From: Oscillospiraceae bacterium
Lineage (GTDB): Bacteria > Bacillota > Clostridia > Oscillospirales > Ruminococcaceae
DNA length: 64,000 bases
Reading direction: 5' to 3'
NCBI GenBank assembly: GCA_017545185.1
Contig: JAFWQJ010000029.1
Coordinates: forward strand, 1 to 64,000
Shown here: positions 16,439-24,837 of the stretch, piece after piece
Numbering within the stretch: position 1 is the first letter of the stretch
Layout of the letters: each line of letters starts with the position of its first letter
Position numbers and translations under genes: made by a program
Notes under the pieces: model-generated
What the model was told of the DNA's origin: nothing
The model's input: the letters and a program-made list of their open reading frames with translations, nothing else
Databases searched by the model: none

Positions 16439-18310
16439 TCATGGTTTCACCTTATAGAATTCCCGCAGACAGTCCGCATATTCCTCCGGCAGCGTTTCGC
16501 AAAGCTTCAGCGCATAACGCCTGTGCGTCAGCAGATAATCCCGGTACATTTTCCGGTTCGGGAACAGCTTCGGTGTGCTGCGCAGAACATCCGCGGCAAG
16601 GACGATCTTCTGCCGCTGCTTCAGCACCGGAACACCGCATCTTTTGTACAGCCACAGCGAATAAGGATAACCCGCCGGAATGACGCCCTTTGGAATGCCG
16701 GTATGATCCTGCTGCCGGAACGCCCGGTCGAAAATGTCACTCCGGAACAGGTGATCCTCATGCCTGGCAAAGTACTGTTCAAACGGCTTATAATACGCAT
16801 GAAACGCTTTCAGCAGATACCAGTGCACCCATTCACCGATCACATCGGCAGAGGGCAAATATACCTGCACCTGTTCTCTCGTCTGTATCCAGCTCACATA
16901 ATGCAGGCTGCGGCATTCCTCTGCAAACAGCGGTTCTGTTCCGCTGAGCGGCATTTCAAAGGTGATGCGCTCCAGCCGGCGGCTCTGCACGGCTTCTTTT
17001 TCATAACAGAGCCGGTAATCGCGCCAGCCGCAATGGTGAATCGTTGTGCCTTTCAGGCGGATGCTTGTTTTCTCCGGCGGCAGCGTACAGGCAGGCAGAT
17101 CTTCACCGAATACCTCATAAACCGCTTCGCTGTCATCTTCACTGATTTTGGTCAGGAACGGCGGGAACGGTTCGCCGTCTGCATACTGCACTTCGGTATG
17201 ACCTGCGTAGAAAAAGCGCAGTGTTTTCTCCGGAACCGTGATGAAAAGCGGCTCTCTGCTGCGTGTGCCGTACTGCTTGCCGGGGCTGTAAACGATCGCG
17301 TAATTGTCAAATTTGACACCGGAGCACTGCGAGCAGTCCAGCAGATTCAGACCGTCTTTCCGGTCGGGGATCGACTGCGCTGCAAATGTAATGTTGATTT
17401 CCGGCAGCCTGAGTGAACGGGCATCCCTGCCGGCCAGCACGACTGTAAAATAATTATTTCTGAACGTATTTTGCATGAGCAGTTTATAGTGCTTCCAAAG
17501 CGGGGTATCCGCAAAAGCGGAACCGCAGAGATCACTGCGCTCGTGACAGGAAAACGCCTGCAGGCCGCTTCCGCGGAATGCGCCCTCTCCGACAATGGTG
17601 AAATACTCCGGAGATATGCTGAACTGTCTCAGGCTGACGCAGTGTTCAAACGCACATCGCCGGATGAAGCTGGTTTCAGGGTGATGCTGCACAGCGGCAA
17701 GCTGCCGGCAGCACGCGGCAAATTCCGGCGGGATCTCTTTCACCGGTCCGGCGATCACAAGCTTTTTCACCAAACTGCCGGCGAAACAGCGCGTTCCGAG
17801 TCTGCGGACGGTTTCCGGGAGCATTGCGCTGTCGATGTTTGCTTTTTCAAACAAACCGGCGGCGAGCTCGTTGACGATATGCATTCCGATCTGTGCCGGA
17901 ATGACGATGTTCTTTTCTGCGCCGCGGTAATGCGTGATCTTGATGCGCCCTGCTTTCTTGACGCAGAACCGCCAGCCCTGTGCGAGTGCTTCTTCTGCTG
18001 TCAGCGCGATGCGCGGGACAGGTTCGGGATCCTGCCAGCCGCCTTCCGGCAGGCGCGGGATGATATATACGCACTCTGACCTCAGCGTGATCTGATCCTG
18101 TGCGGCCGGCGGTTTCGGCGGTTTTACAGGCTGTGCTGTATTACGCTCCGGAGACAGTGGCTTCGCGGTCTGCGGCGCTGCTGCCGGTTTCGGCTGCTGT
18201 ACATTCTGCGCCTGAGATACAGGCTGCGTCGGCGGAACGGGCGGTGTATCACGCAGACCGTTCAGAAAATCGGAAAAGGCTTCCAGCCAGGCATAGAAAC
18301 TGAAATCCAT
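16439..18310 (-). CDS. Leucine-rich repeat protein, probably cytosolic
   Basis: 623 residues. There is no signal peptide. Residues 20-75 are rich in Pro, Gln and Ala (a flexible linker). The middle contains BspA/LRR_5-like repeats such as ETVRRLGTRCFAGSLVKKLVIAGPVKEIPPEF and SEYFTIVGEGAFRGSGLQAF. The last about 150 residues form an alpha-helical domain ending near the C-terminus in LPEEYADCLREFYKVKP. The role is unknown; such repeats bind proteins. The ATG follows GAGGTG. It is divergent from the small RNA and secreted LRR gene. Confidence 0.7.
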   Translation of the reverse strand: MDFSFYAWLEAFSDFLNGLRDTPPVPPTQPVSQAQNVQQPKPAAAPQTAKPLSPERNTAQPVKPPKPPAAQDQITLRSECVYIIPRLPEGGWQDPEPVPRIALTAEEALAQGWRFCVKKAGRIKITHYRGAEKNIVIPAQIGMHIVNELAAGLFEKANIDSAMLPETVRRLGTRCFAGSLVKKLVIAGPVKEIPPEFAACCRQLAAVQHHPETSFIRRCAFEHCVSLRQFSISPEYFTIVGEGAFRGSGLQAFSCHERSDLCGSAFADTPLWKHYKLLMQNTFRNNYFTVVLAGRDARSLRLPEINITFAAQSIPDRKDGLNLLDCSQCSGVKFDNYAIVYSPGKQYGTRSREPLFITVPEKTLRFFYAGHTEVQYADGEPFPPFLTKISEDDSEAVYEVFGEDLPACTLPPEKTSIRLKGTTIHHCGWRDYRLCYEKEAVQSRRLERITFEMPLSGTEPLFAEECRSLHYVSWIQTREQVQVYLPSADVIGEWVHWYLLKAFHAYYKPFEQYFARHEDHLFRSDIFDRAFRQQDHTGIPKGVIPAGYPYSLWLYKRCGVPVLKQRQKIVLAADVLRSTPKLFPNRKMYRDYLLTHRRYALKLCETLPEEYADCLREFYKVKP

Positions 18311-18420
18311 TTGGCACCTCGATCATCCATGATCCGATCGTCCGTATCAGACAGACGGATCCTGTTTTTTCATCATTCAGATGCAGCGGTACGGGAACAG
18401 GCATACGCGCAAAAGACGCC

Positions 18421-18449
18421 TTGACAAACAAGCAGCTTTGTGCTACAAT
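18421..18449 (+). promoter_or_regulatory. Promoter of the candidate small RNA
   Basis: TTGACA (18421-18426), exactly 17 bases, TACAAT (18444-18449). It is strong, isolated, and not followed by any convincing reading frame. Confidence 0.75.
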
Positions 18450-18454
18450 AAATC

Positions 18455-18620
18455 TGCCGGCTGCTTCATTGCGCCTTCTGTCCGAAGGAGTTGCGGTATG
18501 ACCGCCCGGCGTGCCTGCATCGTTCAACGTGAGGACGCTCCCCCGTTAGGGGATGGACGACGGTTCAACTCCGTCGGCAGGATTCATATTCCCCAAAGCA
18601 TACCTTCGGGTATGCTTTTA
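18455..18620 (+). ncRNA. Candidate structured small RNA with a T-arm-like element
   Basis: About 165 bases between a near-consensus promoter and a strong terminator. A long-range helix CTGCCG (18454-18459) with CGGCAG (18575-18580) closes the RNA. Directly stacked inside it is a hairpin ACGG-TTCAACT-CCGT (18560-18574) whose loop is like a tRNA T-loop. Three further hairpins lie between: CCTTC/GAAGG (18474-18488), GCGGT/ACCGC (18493-18505) and CCCC/GGGG (18541-18552). At 127 bases between the closing strands it is too long for a tRNA. The arrangement recalls tRNA-like RNAs such as tmRNA or the raiA class, but I cannot assign it to a family. It could be a new class. Confidence 0.6.
18595..18618 (+). 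terminator. Terminator of the small RNA
   Basis: Ten-base-pair stem AAAGCATACC/GGTATGCTTT with a TTCG tetraloop, then TATTAT. Confidence 0.85.
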
Positions 18621-18860
18621 TTATACAACAAATTCAGTGGAAATGCAAGTGCATACAACAGCGATACGACCTGTTTCACCATGACGGCGCAGAAACGGAA
18701 ACCGCGTGCTTACGATGCTTTTATGCATAATGATCAGCATCCCATAAACCGCTTCTGATTTCAAGTGAAACAGCACACAAAGGGATCGTTTTACGGCAAT
18801 GAAAGCAGGAAGCTTTCCTGCCGGCATAACGGGGCGCTTTTGTTTTTTGGCAATTTTACA

Positions 18861-18889
18861 TTGAAAAACCGCTGATAATATGCTATAAT
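18861..18889 (+). promoter_or_regulatory. Promoter of the secreted LRR-dockerin gene
   Basis: TTGAAA, 17-base spacer, TATAAT. The leader then has a small stem (GCCGGC/GCCGGC, about 18908-18924) before the ribosome site. Confidence 0.7.
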
Positions 18890-18959
18890 TAAGAATGGAA
18901 CTGTGCAGCCGGCAAAAAGCCGGCGGGATCATTCTCTCACACGAACGGAGATACTCAGA

Positions 18960-20921
18960 ATGAAAGCGAAACGAAAACTCTGTGCTGCTGTCAGCAGTAT
19001 CATATTCTGCATTTCTTTGATCCGGCTGCCGATGCGGGCAGCTGCTGCGGGTGACCGCACATACGAAAACCTCACTTATACAGAGAAATACACCGGGCTC
19101 ACAATTACCGGATGCGCCGAAGATGCTGAAACGCTCGTCATACCGGAACAAATTGACGGAAAACCGGTTTCGGCGATCGGAAGCAGGGCGTTCGTCAATC
19201 ATACGAAATTAAAAAGTGTCGTACTGCCTGACGGTCTGAACGATCTGGGCGACAGAGCCTTTACCGGCTGTACTGCGCTGGAACGCGTTGAGCTGCCGGA
19301 AGATCTGACACAGATCAAGCATAATACATTCAACGGATGCAGTTCACTGGAAAGCATTGTGATACCGGATTCTGTCCGCACGATCGGCACCGGTGCTTTC
19401 AGGAACTGCACAAGCCTTGCGGAGATCACATTTCCGAAGCAGCTGGATATGATCAGTTCTGCCGCTTTTACAGATACCGCATGGCTGGACAGTCAGCCGG
19501 ACGGCTATGTCTGCATCAGCAATGTCCTGTGCTGGTATAAGGGAACGATGCCCGAAAATACCGCGCTGACACTGGATCCGTCCATAACGGTCATTGCAGA
19601 CTGCGCGCTGTCACAGCAAAGCAACCTGACGGCGGTCACGTTCCATGATAAGATCACGGCGATCGGCTGGGGTGCCTTTCATGAAACCGGGATCATCCGC
19701 GCAGAGATCCCGCCGGTGGATCATCTGGGATCTGATACCTTTTCCGACTGTAAAAACCTGAAAAGCGCAGCGATCCCCGGCACGGTGAGATCCATTGATA
19801 CCAATGCATTCGCCGGCTGCACGGGGCTGGAAACAGTCACGCTGGAGAACGGGATACAGACCGTCGGAATGTGTGCATTTCTGGACTGCCGTGCGCTGAA
19901 CAGCATCACGATCCCGATGTCTGTCAGGAATATCAGCGGCGCTGCATTCGGGTATCGCACACCGGATGATCCGGGCGGCGATGACATTCGGCTGATGAAA
20001 GTTTCGGATGACTTTACTGTTTACGGCTATCCGTATACCGCCGCGGAAACATACGCAGATGAAAACGGATTCCGGTTTGCCGAGCCTGTCGGTTTGCCGG
20101 CATGGGTTCCGGGCGATGTGAACTGTGACGGTTCATTCCGTATTTCTGATGTTGTTCTGTTTCAGAAATGGCTGCTCACTGCACCGGATTCACCGCTGAA
20201 AAAGCCGGAGAATGCCGACCTGAATGCAGACGGCAGACTGGACGCTTCCGATCTCAGCCTGATGAAGCAGGCGCTCATGCGTCAGGCTGCGCAGGAATTT
20301 CAAATCAAAATCACATGGGACAGAAGAAATCAACAGGCGGATGAGATCTGCCGCTTTTTACAGGACAGCATCAGACGGCAGCTCCCTGACTTTGATTTTT
20401 CGCAGTTCACGTTTGAATGGAGAGAGAGCGAATATGACCCGCGGTCGTCCGGCAGCGCCGTTCCCGCTGCGGTTCATTTCAGGCTCTGTTATCAGGATAT
20501 TCCGCTGGATTATGACAAATATCCGGTCACTGTCGATCTGTGCGATTACGGAAGATATGAGCTGAATGCACCCTTCCTGACAGGCGCTTTCCTTGACAAA
20601 CTCGCTGCGATCGACACAACAGGCGTTATTCCAAAGCAGGAAGCGATCAATACCGCCAAAGCCTATGCTTCTGAAATGCCGCTCCCCACAGAATCCGGAA
20701 AATACGAGCCTTCCGGCCGCTTCGGTGAGGAAACGGTCCTGATGTATTATTCGGTTGAAGATGACTGCCTTGCTTACAGGGTTCATGACAGCTATGGCAA
20801 TCATTTTTCCATTGGCGGCGGTTTCTCGACCATTTATGATGTCAAAGCAAATGTGTTTGTGGATGCAAGGACAGGAGATGTTCTGGAAAACCGGTATGAC
20901 GAAATGGTTGCGATCGCCTGA
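18960..20921 (+). CDS. Secreted BspA-type LRR protein with dockerin
   Basis: 653 residues from MKAKRKLCAAV (GGAG site). A signal peptide covers residues 1-30. LRR_5 repeats of the BspA type follow (for example GSRAFVNHTKLKSVVLPDGLNDLGDRAFTGCTALERVELP) to about residue 360. A type I dockerin comes next (GDVNCDGSFRISDVVLFQKWLL, then ADLNADGRLDASDLSLMKQALM). A C-terminal domain of about 200 residues resembles PepSY-like repeats (KQEAINTAKAYA, VDARTGDVLE). The dockerin would attach it to a scaffoldin cohesin at the cell surface; the LRR part may bind protein or polysaccharide. Confidence 0.9.
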   Translation: MKAKRKLCAAVSSIIFCISLIRLPMRAAAAGDRTYENLTYTEKYTGLTITGCAEDAETLVIPEQIDGKPVSAIGSRAFVNHTKLKSVVLPDGLNDLGDRAFTGCTALERVELPEDLTQIKHNTFNGCSSLESIVIPDSVRTIGTGAFRNCTSLAEITFPKQLDMISSAAFTDTAWLDSQPDGYVCISNVLCWYKGTMPENTALTLDPSITVIADCALSQQSNLTAVTFHDKITAIGWGAFHETGIIRAEIPPVDHLGSDTFSDCKNLKSAAIPGTVRSIDTNAFAGCTGLETVTLENGIQTVGMCAFLDCRALNSITIPMSVRNISGAAFGYRTPDDPGGDDIRLMKVSDDFTVYGYPYTAAETYADENGFRFAEPVGLPAWVPGDVNCDGSFRISDVVLFQKWLLTAPDSPLKKPENADLNADGRLDASDLSLMKQALMRQAAQEFQIKITWDRRNQQADEICRFLQDSIRRQLPDFDFSQFTFEWRESEYDPRSSGSAVPAAVHFRLCYQDIPLDYDKYPVTVDLCDYGRYELNAPFLTGAFLDKLAAIDTTGVIPKQEAINTAKAYASEMPLPTESGKYEPSGRFGEETVLMYYSVEDDCLAYRVHDSYGNHFSIGGGFSTIYDVKANVFVDARTGDVLENRYDEMVAIA

Positions 20922-20935
20922 ATTATGCATAACAG

Positions 20936-20959
20936 AACAGCCGCCCGCGGGCGGCTGTT
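20936..20959 (+). terminator. Terminator of the LRR-dockerin gene
   Basis: Stem AACAGCCGCCC/GGGCGGCTGTT with a 2-base gap, then TTAA. Confidence 0.75.
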
Positions 20960-21092
20960 TTAAGCAGGTCATGATGATCCGATGTCCCCTCTCCCGGCGG
21001 GCTCCTGCATCCCGGAACAGAACGCAATATCCTGTGTCAATGTTTTCGGCTGCGCTGTTTTGGGAAAGCATAGCGGTATTGTCTGCCGTCCA
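20960..21092 (-). repeat. AbrB-element copy F (internal deletion)
   Basis: Retains the 3' end of the AbrB frame (plus strand cccctctcccggcgggctcctgc ending, atcctgtgtcaatgttttc) joined directly to leader sequence (ggctgcgctgttttgggaaag) and the upstream cggtattgtctgccg. The DNA-binding part has been removed, so it cannot make a protein. Confidence 0.6.
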
Positions 21093-21183
21093 AGGCAAGG
21101 GAACCGTCTCACTTTAAGCCATAATCGTTTTGAATGTATTTTGTCAGATACGTTTCGTTTTTCATCATAAAAGCTCTGCACAG

Positions 21184-21406
21184 TTGCGAAAATGGCCGAA
21201 AAGTGGTATAATAGGAACATGAACAGGACAACGGGGGAAGAAAAACTGCAATCTGATTCTGACTGCATTTTTTCCGACAGATCGTGCATATCAACTGTGC
21301 CCCGTGCCCGGCGCTTGTCATGACCGGCTTTGTTCTTTCGGACTGATCCGCAGAATCATCCGGCGTTTTGCGGAATCAGGCGGTTCGTTCGTTTTAAGGA
21401 GTAAAA
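21184..21406 (+). promoter_or_regulatory. Promoter and long leader of the TIR-RyR operon
   Basis: TTGCGA (21184-21189), 17 bases, TATAAT (21207-21212), then a leader of about 190 bases. The leader has a possible 34-codon frame (21219-21323) with no clear ribosome site and an imperfect repeat (gcagaatcatccggcg / gcggaatcaggcgg). Translation of the TIR gene starts after TAAGGAG. A leader this long may carry control. Confidence 0.55.
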
Positions 21407-24400
21407 ATGGAATACAAATACAAAGCTTTTATCAGCTACCGCCACATTGCGCCTGATATGCAGGCTGCTGAACGGCTGCAAAAGCTTCTCGAAGCCTATA
21501 AGCCGCCGAAATCGCTCGGCAAAAAAAAGGAAAACTGGCGCATTTTCCGCGATGTTTCGGAATTGCAGTCCAGCAATGATCTCAGCGAGATCATCAGGAA
21601 CGCGATCGAGTCATCAGAGTTTCTGATCGTAATCTGCTCGCCGCAGTACACCGACTCCAAATGGTGCCTTCAGGAGCTGACACGCTTCCGTGAGCTCCAC
21701 AGCAACAAGAATACGAATATCATTACCATGCTGGTCAACGGTGATCCGCGGGAGTCATTTCCTGAGGAACTAACCCGCGCTGAGATGACCACTACCAATG
21801 AAAAAGGCGAAGAAGTCACTGTCATGGTGGACGTTGAACCCCTTGCTGCAAATATTGTTTCGGATAATCTGAAGGATTCAATGAAAAAACTGAATACTGA
21901 ATTTCTCCGGATTGCCGCACCGCTGCTGGGCTGCGATTTCAACGACCTGTTTCAGCGTGAAAAGCGGCGTGAGGCTGCAAGAAGACGGCGGATATTCGGC
22001 AGCGTTTCGGCGATTCTCTCCCTTATCACGATCATCAGTGTCGCTTCTGCCGTCACCATAAACGGCAAGAACAAGCAGATACAGACGCAGAACGATCAGA
22101 TCATGCTTCAGAATGACCAGATCAAAGCACAGAATGCGGAGATCGAAACCAAAAACAGTGAACTTCTCGTAGAGAATGCAGAACACCTTGCTGTGGAATC
22201 CGAAAATCTTTTCAAGGAGAACAACCTGATCCAGGCCATCAAAAAGGCCATCGCAGCGCTGCCTACGGAAGATGCGGATAAACCGGTTCTTCCCGAAGCC
22301 GAATATGCACTGTCGCGTGAACTCGGTTCGTTCAGTCACACGCAGTTTGCACCGCAGCTGTCACTGAAGCACGAATGCGCGGTGGAGCAGCTCTCGTTTA
22401 TGGGCGGGGGAAAGTCGATCGTCTCTGCAGATGCGACGGGTGTATACTTCTGGAATGCCGAAACAGGCGATCTTATCAGGAAAATTTCCGCTTCTGACAG
22501 CGAATTCGCGTCTGATTCAGGGAACGCAGACAAGCTGACCGCCTATTTCGATATCAGTCCTGACAAAACGGGAACTGCATTCAAAAAGACAAGTGCTCCG
22601 AGCTATATTTCATATCAGAACCACCCTGTCTTTTACAAGATCTTTACCAACTACGTGCACAATGTCGGCGATGATGAACCCGGCACAGGAGGCGATGTAT
22701 TCCTATACAATTCTGACTGTGACCTCTGGCTGATCGACGGTGCATCCGGCGAGGTGAAGTGGAGCGCTCCAAAAGCGGAAAACGCATTCTCCTGCCATGA
22801 TGTCATCATAAACGAGGAGTCCGTTCTGCGCCTGTACCGCGATAAGAAGTTGCTCCCGGGCGGCACAGTGATCATGGGCGATGATTTTTATCTTGAGATC
22901 ATTGACCGTGTGACGGGACGCATAACAGATACCGTTAAGCTGGAGCTCAGCAGCAGCACACCCGGTCTGTACGGCGTTGAGATCAAGGGAATGCACGACG
23001 GCATCATCTATATCAGTCAGGATGATCAGACACTGGAAGCCTTTGCGCCGGATGACCGCGCTTTGAAGCCGGTCAGTAAAATTGCGGTGAATTATCCCCT
23101 TCCTGCCGGAATCAACAAAAGCTATCTGCTGTACTTCGATCATGAACCTGTAGTCGCCGCCTGCAGTGTTCTCGCTTTCGGCCGTGCCACTGATCTCATT
23201 CGCTACGACAAGGATATGAAGGAGCAGAAATGGCGTGTTTCCCTTCCGGTAAACTATCAGAACAACGGAAAATCATTCCTGATCCCGGCTGATCACATTG
23301 ATTATGCGCATGATGTTCTTGCAGTAACAACCGGAAGCTCGATCTCTCTCGTGGACTATGAAACCGGCGAACTGATTAAAAATATTCCTGTTGACGGGGA
23401 GATCGTGGATGTATCATTCTCCGGCAACGGCCTTATCATGTTCACGCTGAACAGCGGTGAGGAATATATGCTCAGCATCAACAGCTACACGACAGGAGAT
23501 GACGCCGATCATGCCGCATACAAAGTGCAGACATTCAGTACGAACATCTCACTTTTCAGCTACAGCGCCGGAAAGTATGTCACCGCCGGCAATTATTCCA
23601 ACATTGCCTATATTCAGTATCCGAAGCAGAACGAGATGTTCAGGGATATCGAAACGGGCAAATGGATGTATGAACGTAATATTCTCGCTGTGACAGATGA
23701 CGGCGCAAAAGCCGCTGTGGTATCCACATTTTTCCCTGATAATGCATATAAATCCCTCAGTGATCTGACGCATCACCTGTTCATTTATGACGCAGCGTCA
23801 GGAGAATGCAGTGAGGTAACCGCACTGGAAAACTACAAAGTGAACAGCGCAGCCTTTCTGTCGCATGACAAGCTTATTGTAAATGCAAATAAGCCGGACA
23901 GTTCTGAAAGCATCATCATGTCCGTCAGCCTCACAGACGGTAAAGCCGAAGCGGTCAGGGATGCACCTTTGCCGATGCACTCGGAACCGGAACTGCTGCC
24001 TGCGGCAGACGGGTTTTACTATTTAGCCGATTACAACAGAAATATCGTGCATGTATCTGCTGACGGAAGCGTAAAGGCATGGGCAGAGAAGGATAAAGAC
24101 ACGCTGGCTCCGGACAGGAAAATCCTGAACGGGATGTATGCAGTTTCAGGCAGCAGAGCCGCTGTATATGCGCAGATCAATGACGGGGACAGCAGGACAG
24201 AACTGACCGTCCATGATTTTTCCGGCGGTCAGGATCTGACGCTGGAATGCAGCCTCAGCGGCACAGGGCGCGAGATCCGGCGCATTTTCTGGCAGAATCC
24301 GGACACTGTCGGCGTGTTTTTCAATGACCGTACCGTTTCGCTCTTTGATGCGGATACAGGCAGTCTGAAAACGACGGTCTCCCTGAACGGCACAAGTCAG

Positions 24401-24823
24401 GAACCGGTTTCTGCTGCAGCCGTCAGTGATGATACCTTTGCCGTCCTTTGCCGTGACTCAAACCTCTACGAGATGAACGCGGAAGGCTTTACGGGAAGAA
24501 AATGCCGGCTTGATTTCGCAGGCGACAGGGACAACGAAATCTATGAGTCTGACAGTTCCGCTGCATCAAATCTTGAAATCAGGCCGTCAGCCGACAAAAG
24601 CCGCATCTATGCCGTATGGGACAAATCACAGGCCTGGCTGATCGACACATCAAGGTTTTCTGTACGCTACAGGATCGACAATTTCGCCGCTGCGCCGTCG
24701 GAAGGCAATACCGTTTATATCAGTGACTCCGTACGAAATAAAACGGGACTGTTCCCGATTTATACGACACAGCAGCTGACAGATGCCGCAAATGCTTATC
24801 TTTCGGCACTGGGCGAAGCCTGA
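21407..24823 (+). CDS. TIR-domain membrane protein with beta-propeller
   Basis: 1138 residues. Residues 5-120 are a TIR domain (KAFISYRHIAPD; IFRDVSELQSS; SPQYTDSKWCLQELTRF) with the WCxxE motif whose Glu (E90) is the expected NAD-cleaving residue. A basic stretch and one membrane helix (about 197-218) follow, then a coiled coil of QNDQI-type repeats (222-262). About 850 residues of beta-propeller-like repeats come next (YFWNAETGDLIRKIS; LVDYETGELIKNI; SLFDADTGSLKTTV). TIR enzymes make signalling nucleotides from NAD or deplete it. Fourteen bases later follows a RyR-domain gene, a plausible receiver of such a signal. Confidence 0.9.
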   Translation: MEYKYKAFISYRHIAPDMQAAERLQKLLEAYKPPKSLGKKKENWRIFRDVSELQSSNDLSEIIRNAIESSEFLIVICSPQYTDSKWCLQELTRFRELHSNKNTNIITMLVNGDPRESFPEELTRAEMTTTNEKGEEVTVMVDVEPLAANIVSDNLKDSMKKLNTEFLRIAAPLLGCDFNDLFQREKRREAARRRRIFGSVSAILSLITIISVASAVTINGKNKQIQTQNDQIMLQNDQIKAQNAEIETKNSELLVENAEHLAVESENLFKENNLIQAIKKAIAALPTEDADKPVLPEAEYALSRELGSFSHTQFAPQLSLKHECAVEQLSFMGGGKSIVSADATGVYFWNAETGDLIRKISASDSEFASDSGNADKLTAYFDISPDKTGTAFKKTSAPSYISYQNHPVFYKIFTNYVHNVGDDEPGTGGDVFLYNSDCDLWLIDGASGEVKWSAPKAENAFSCHDVIINEESVLRLYRDKKLLPGGTVIMGDDFYLEIIDRVTGRITDTVKLELSSSTPGLYGVEIKGMHDGIIYISQDDQTLEAFAPDDRALKPVSKIAVNYPLPAGINKSYLLYFDHEPVVAACSVLAFGRATDLIRYDKDMKEQKWRVSLPVNYQNNGKSFLIPADHIDYAHDVLAVTTGSSISLVDYETGELIKNIPVDGEIVDVSFSGNGLIMFTLNSGEEYMLSINSYTTGDDADHAAYKVQTFSTNISLFSYSAGKYVTAGNYSNIAYIQYPKQNEMFRDIETGKWMYERNILAVTDDGAKAAVVSTFFPDNAYKSLSDLTHHLFIYDAASGECSEVTALENYKVNSAAFLSHDKLIVNANKPDSSESIIMSVSLTDGKAEAVRDAPLPMHSEPELLPAADGFYYLADYNRNIVHVSADGSVKAWAEKDKDTLAPDRKILNGMYAVSGSRAAVYAQINDGDSRTELTVHDFSGGQDLTLECSLSGTGREIRRIFWQNPDTVGVFFNDRTVSLFDADTGSLKTTVSLNGTSQEPVSAAAVSDDTFAVLCRDSNLYEMNAEGFTGRKCRLDFAGDRDNEIYESDSSAASNLEIRPSADKSRIYAVWDKSQAWLIDTSRFSVRYRIDNFAAAPSEGNTVYISDSVRNKTGLFPIYTTQQLTDAANAYLSALGEA

Positions 24824-24837
24824 AAGGACATGACAAG

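Noticed and set aside
18454..18580. A tRNA or selenocysteine tRNA, because of the T-loop-like hairpin and closing helix
   Set aside because: The span is 127 bases, no proper D-arm or anticodon arm can be drawn, and the acceptor has mismatches. It is reported as an unassigned small RNA instead.
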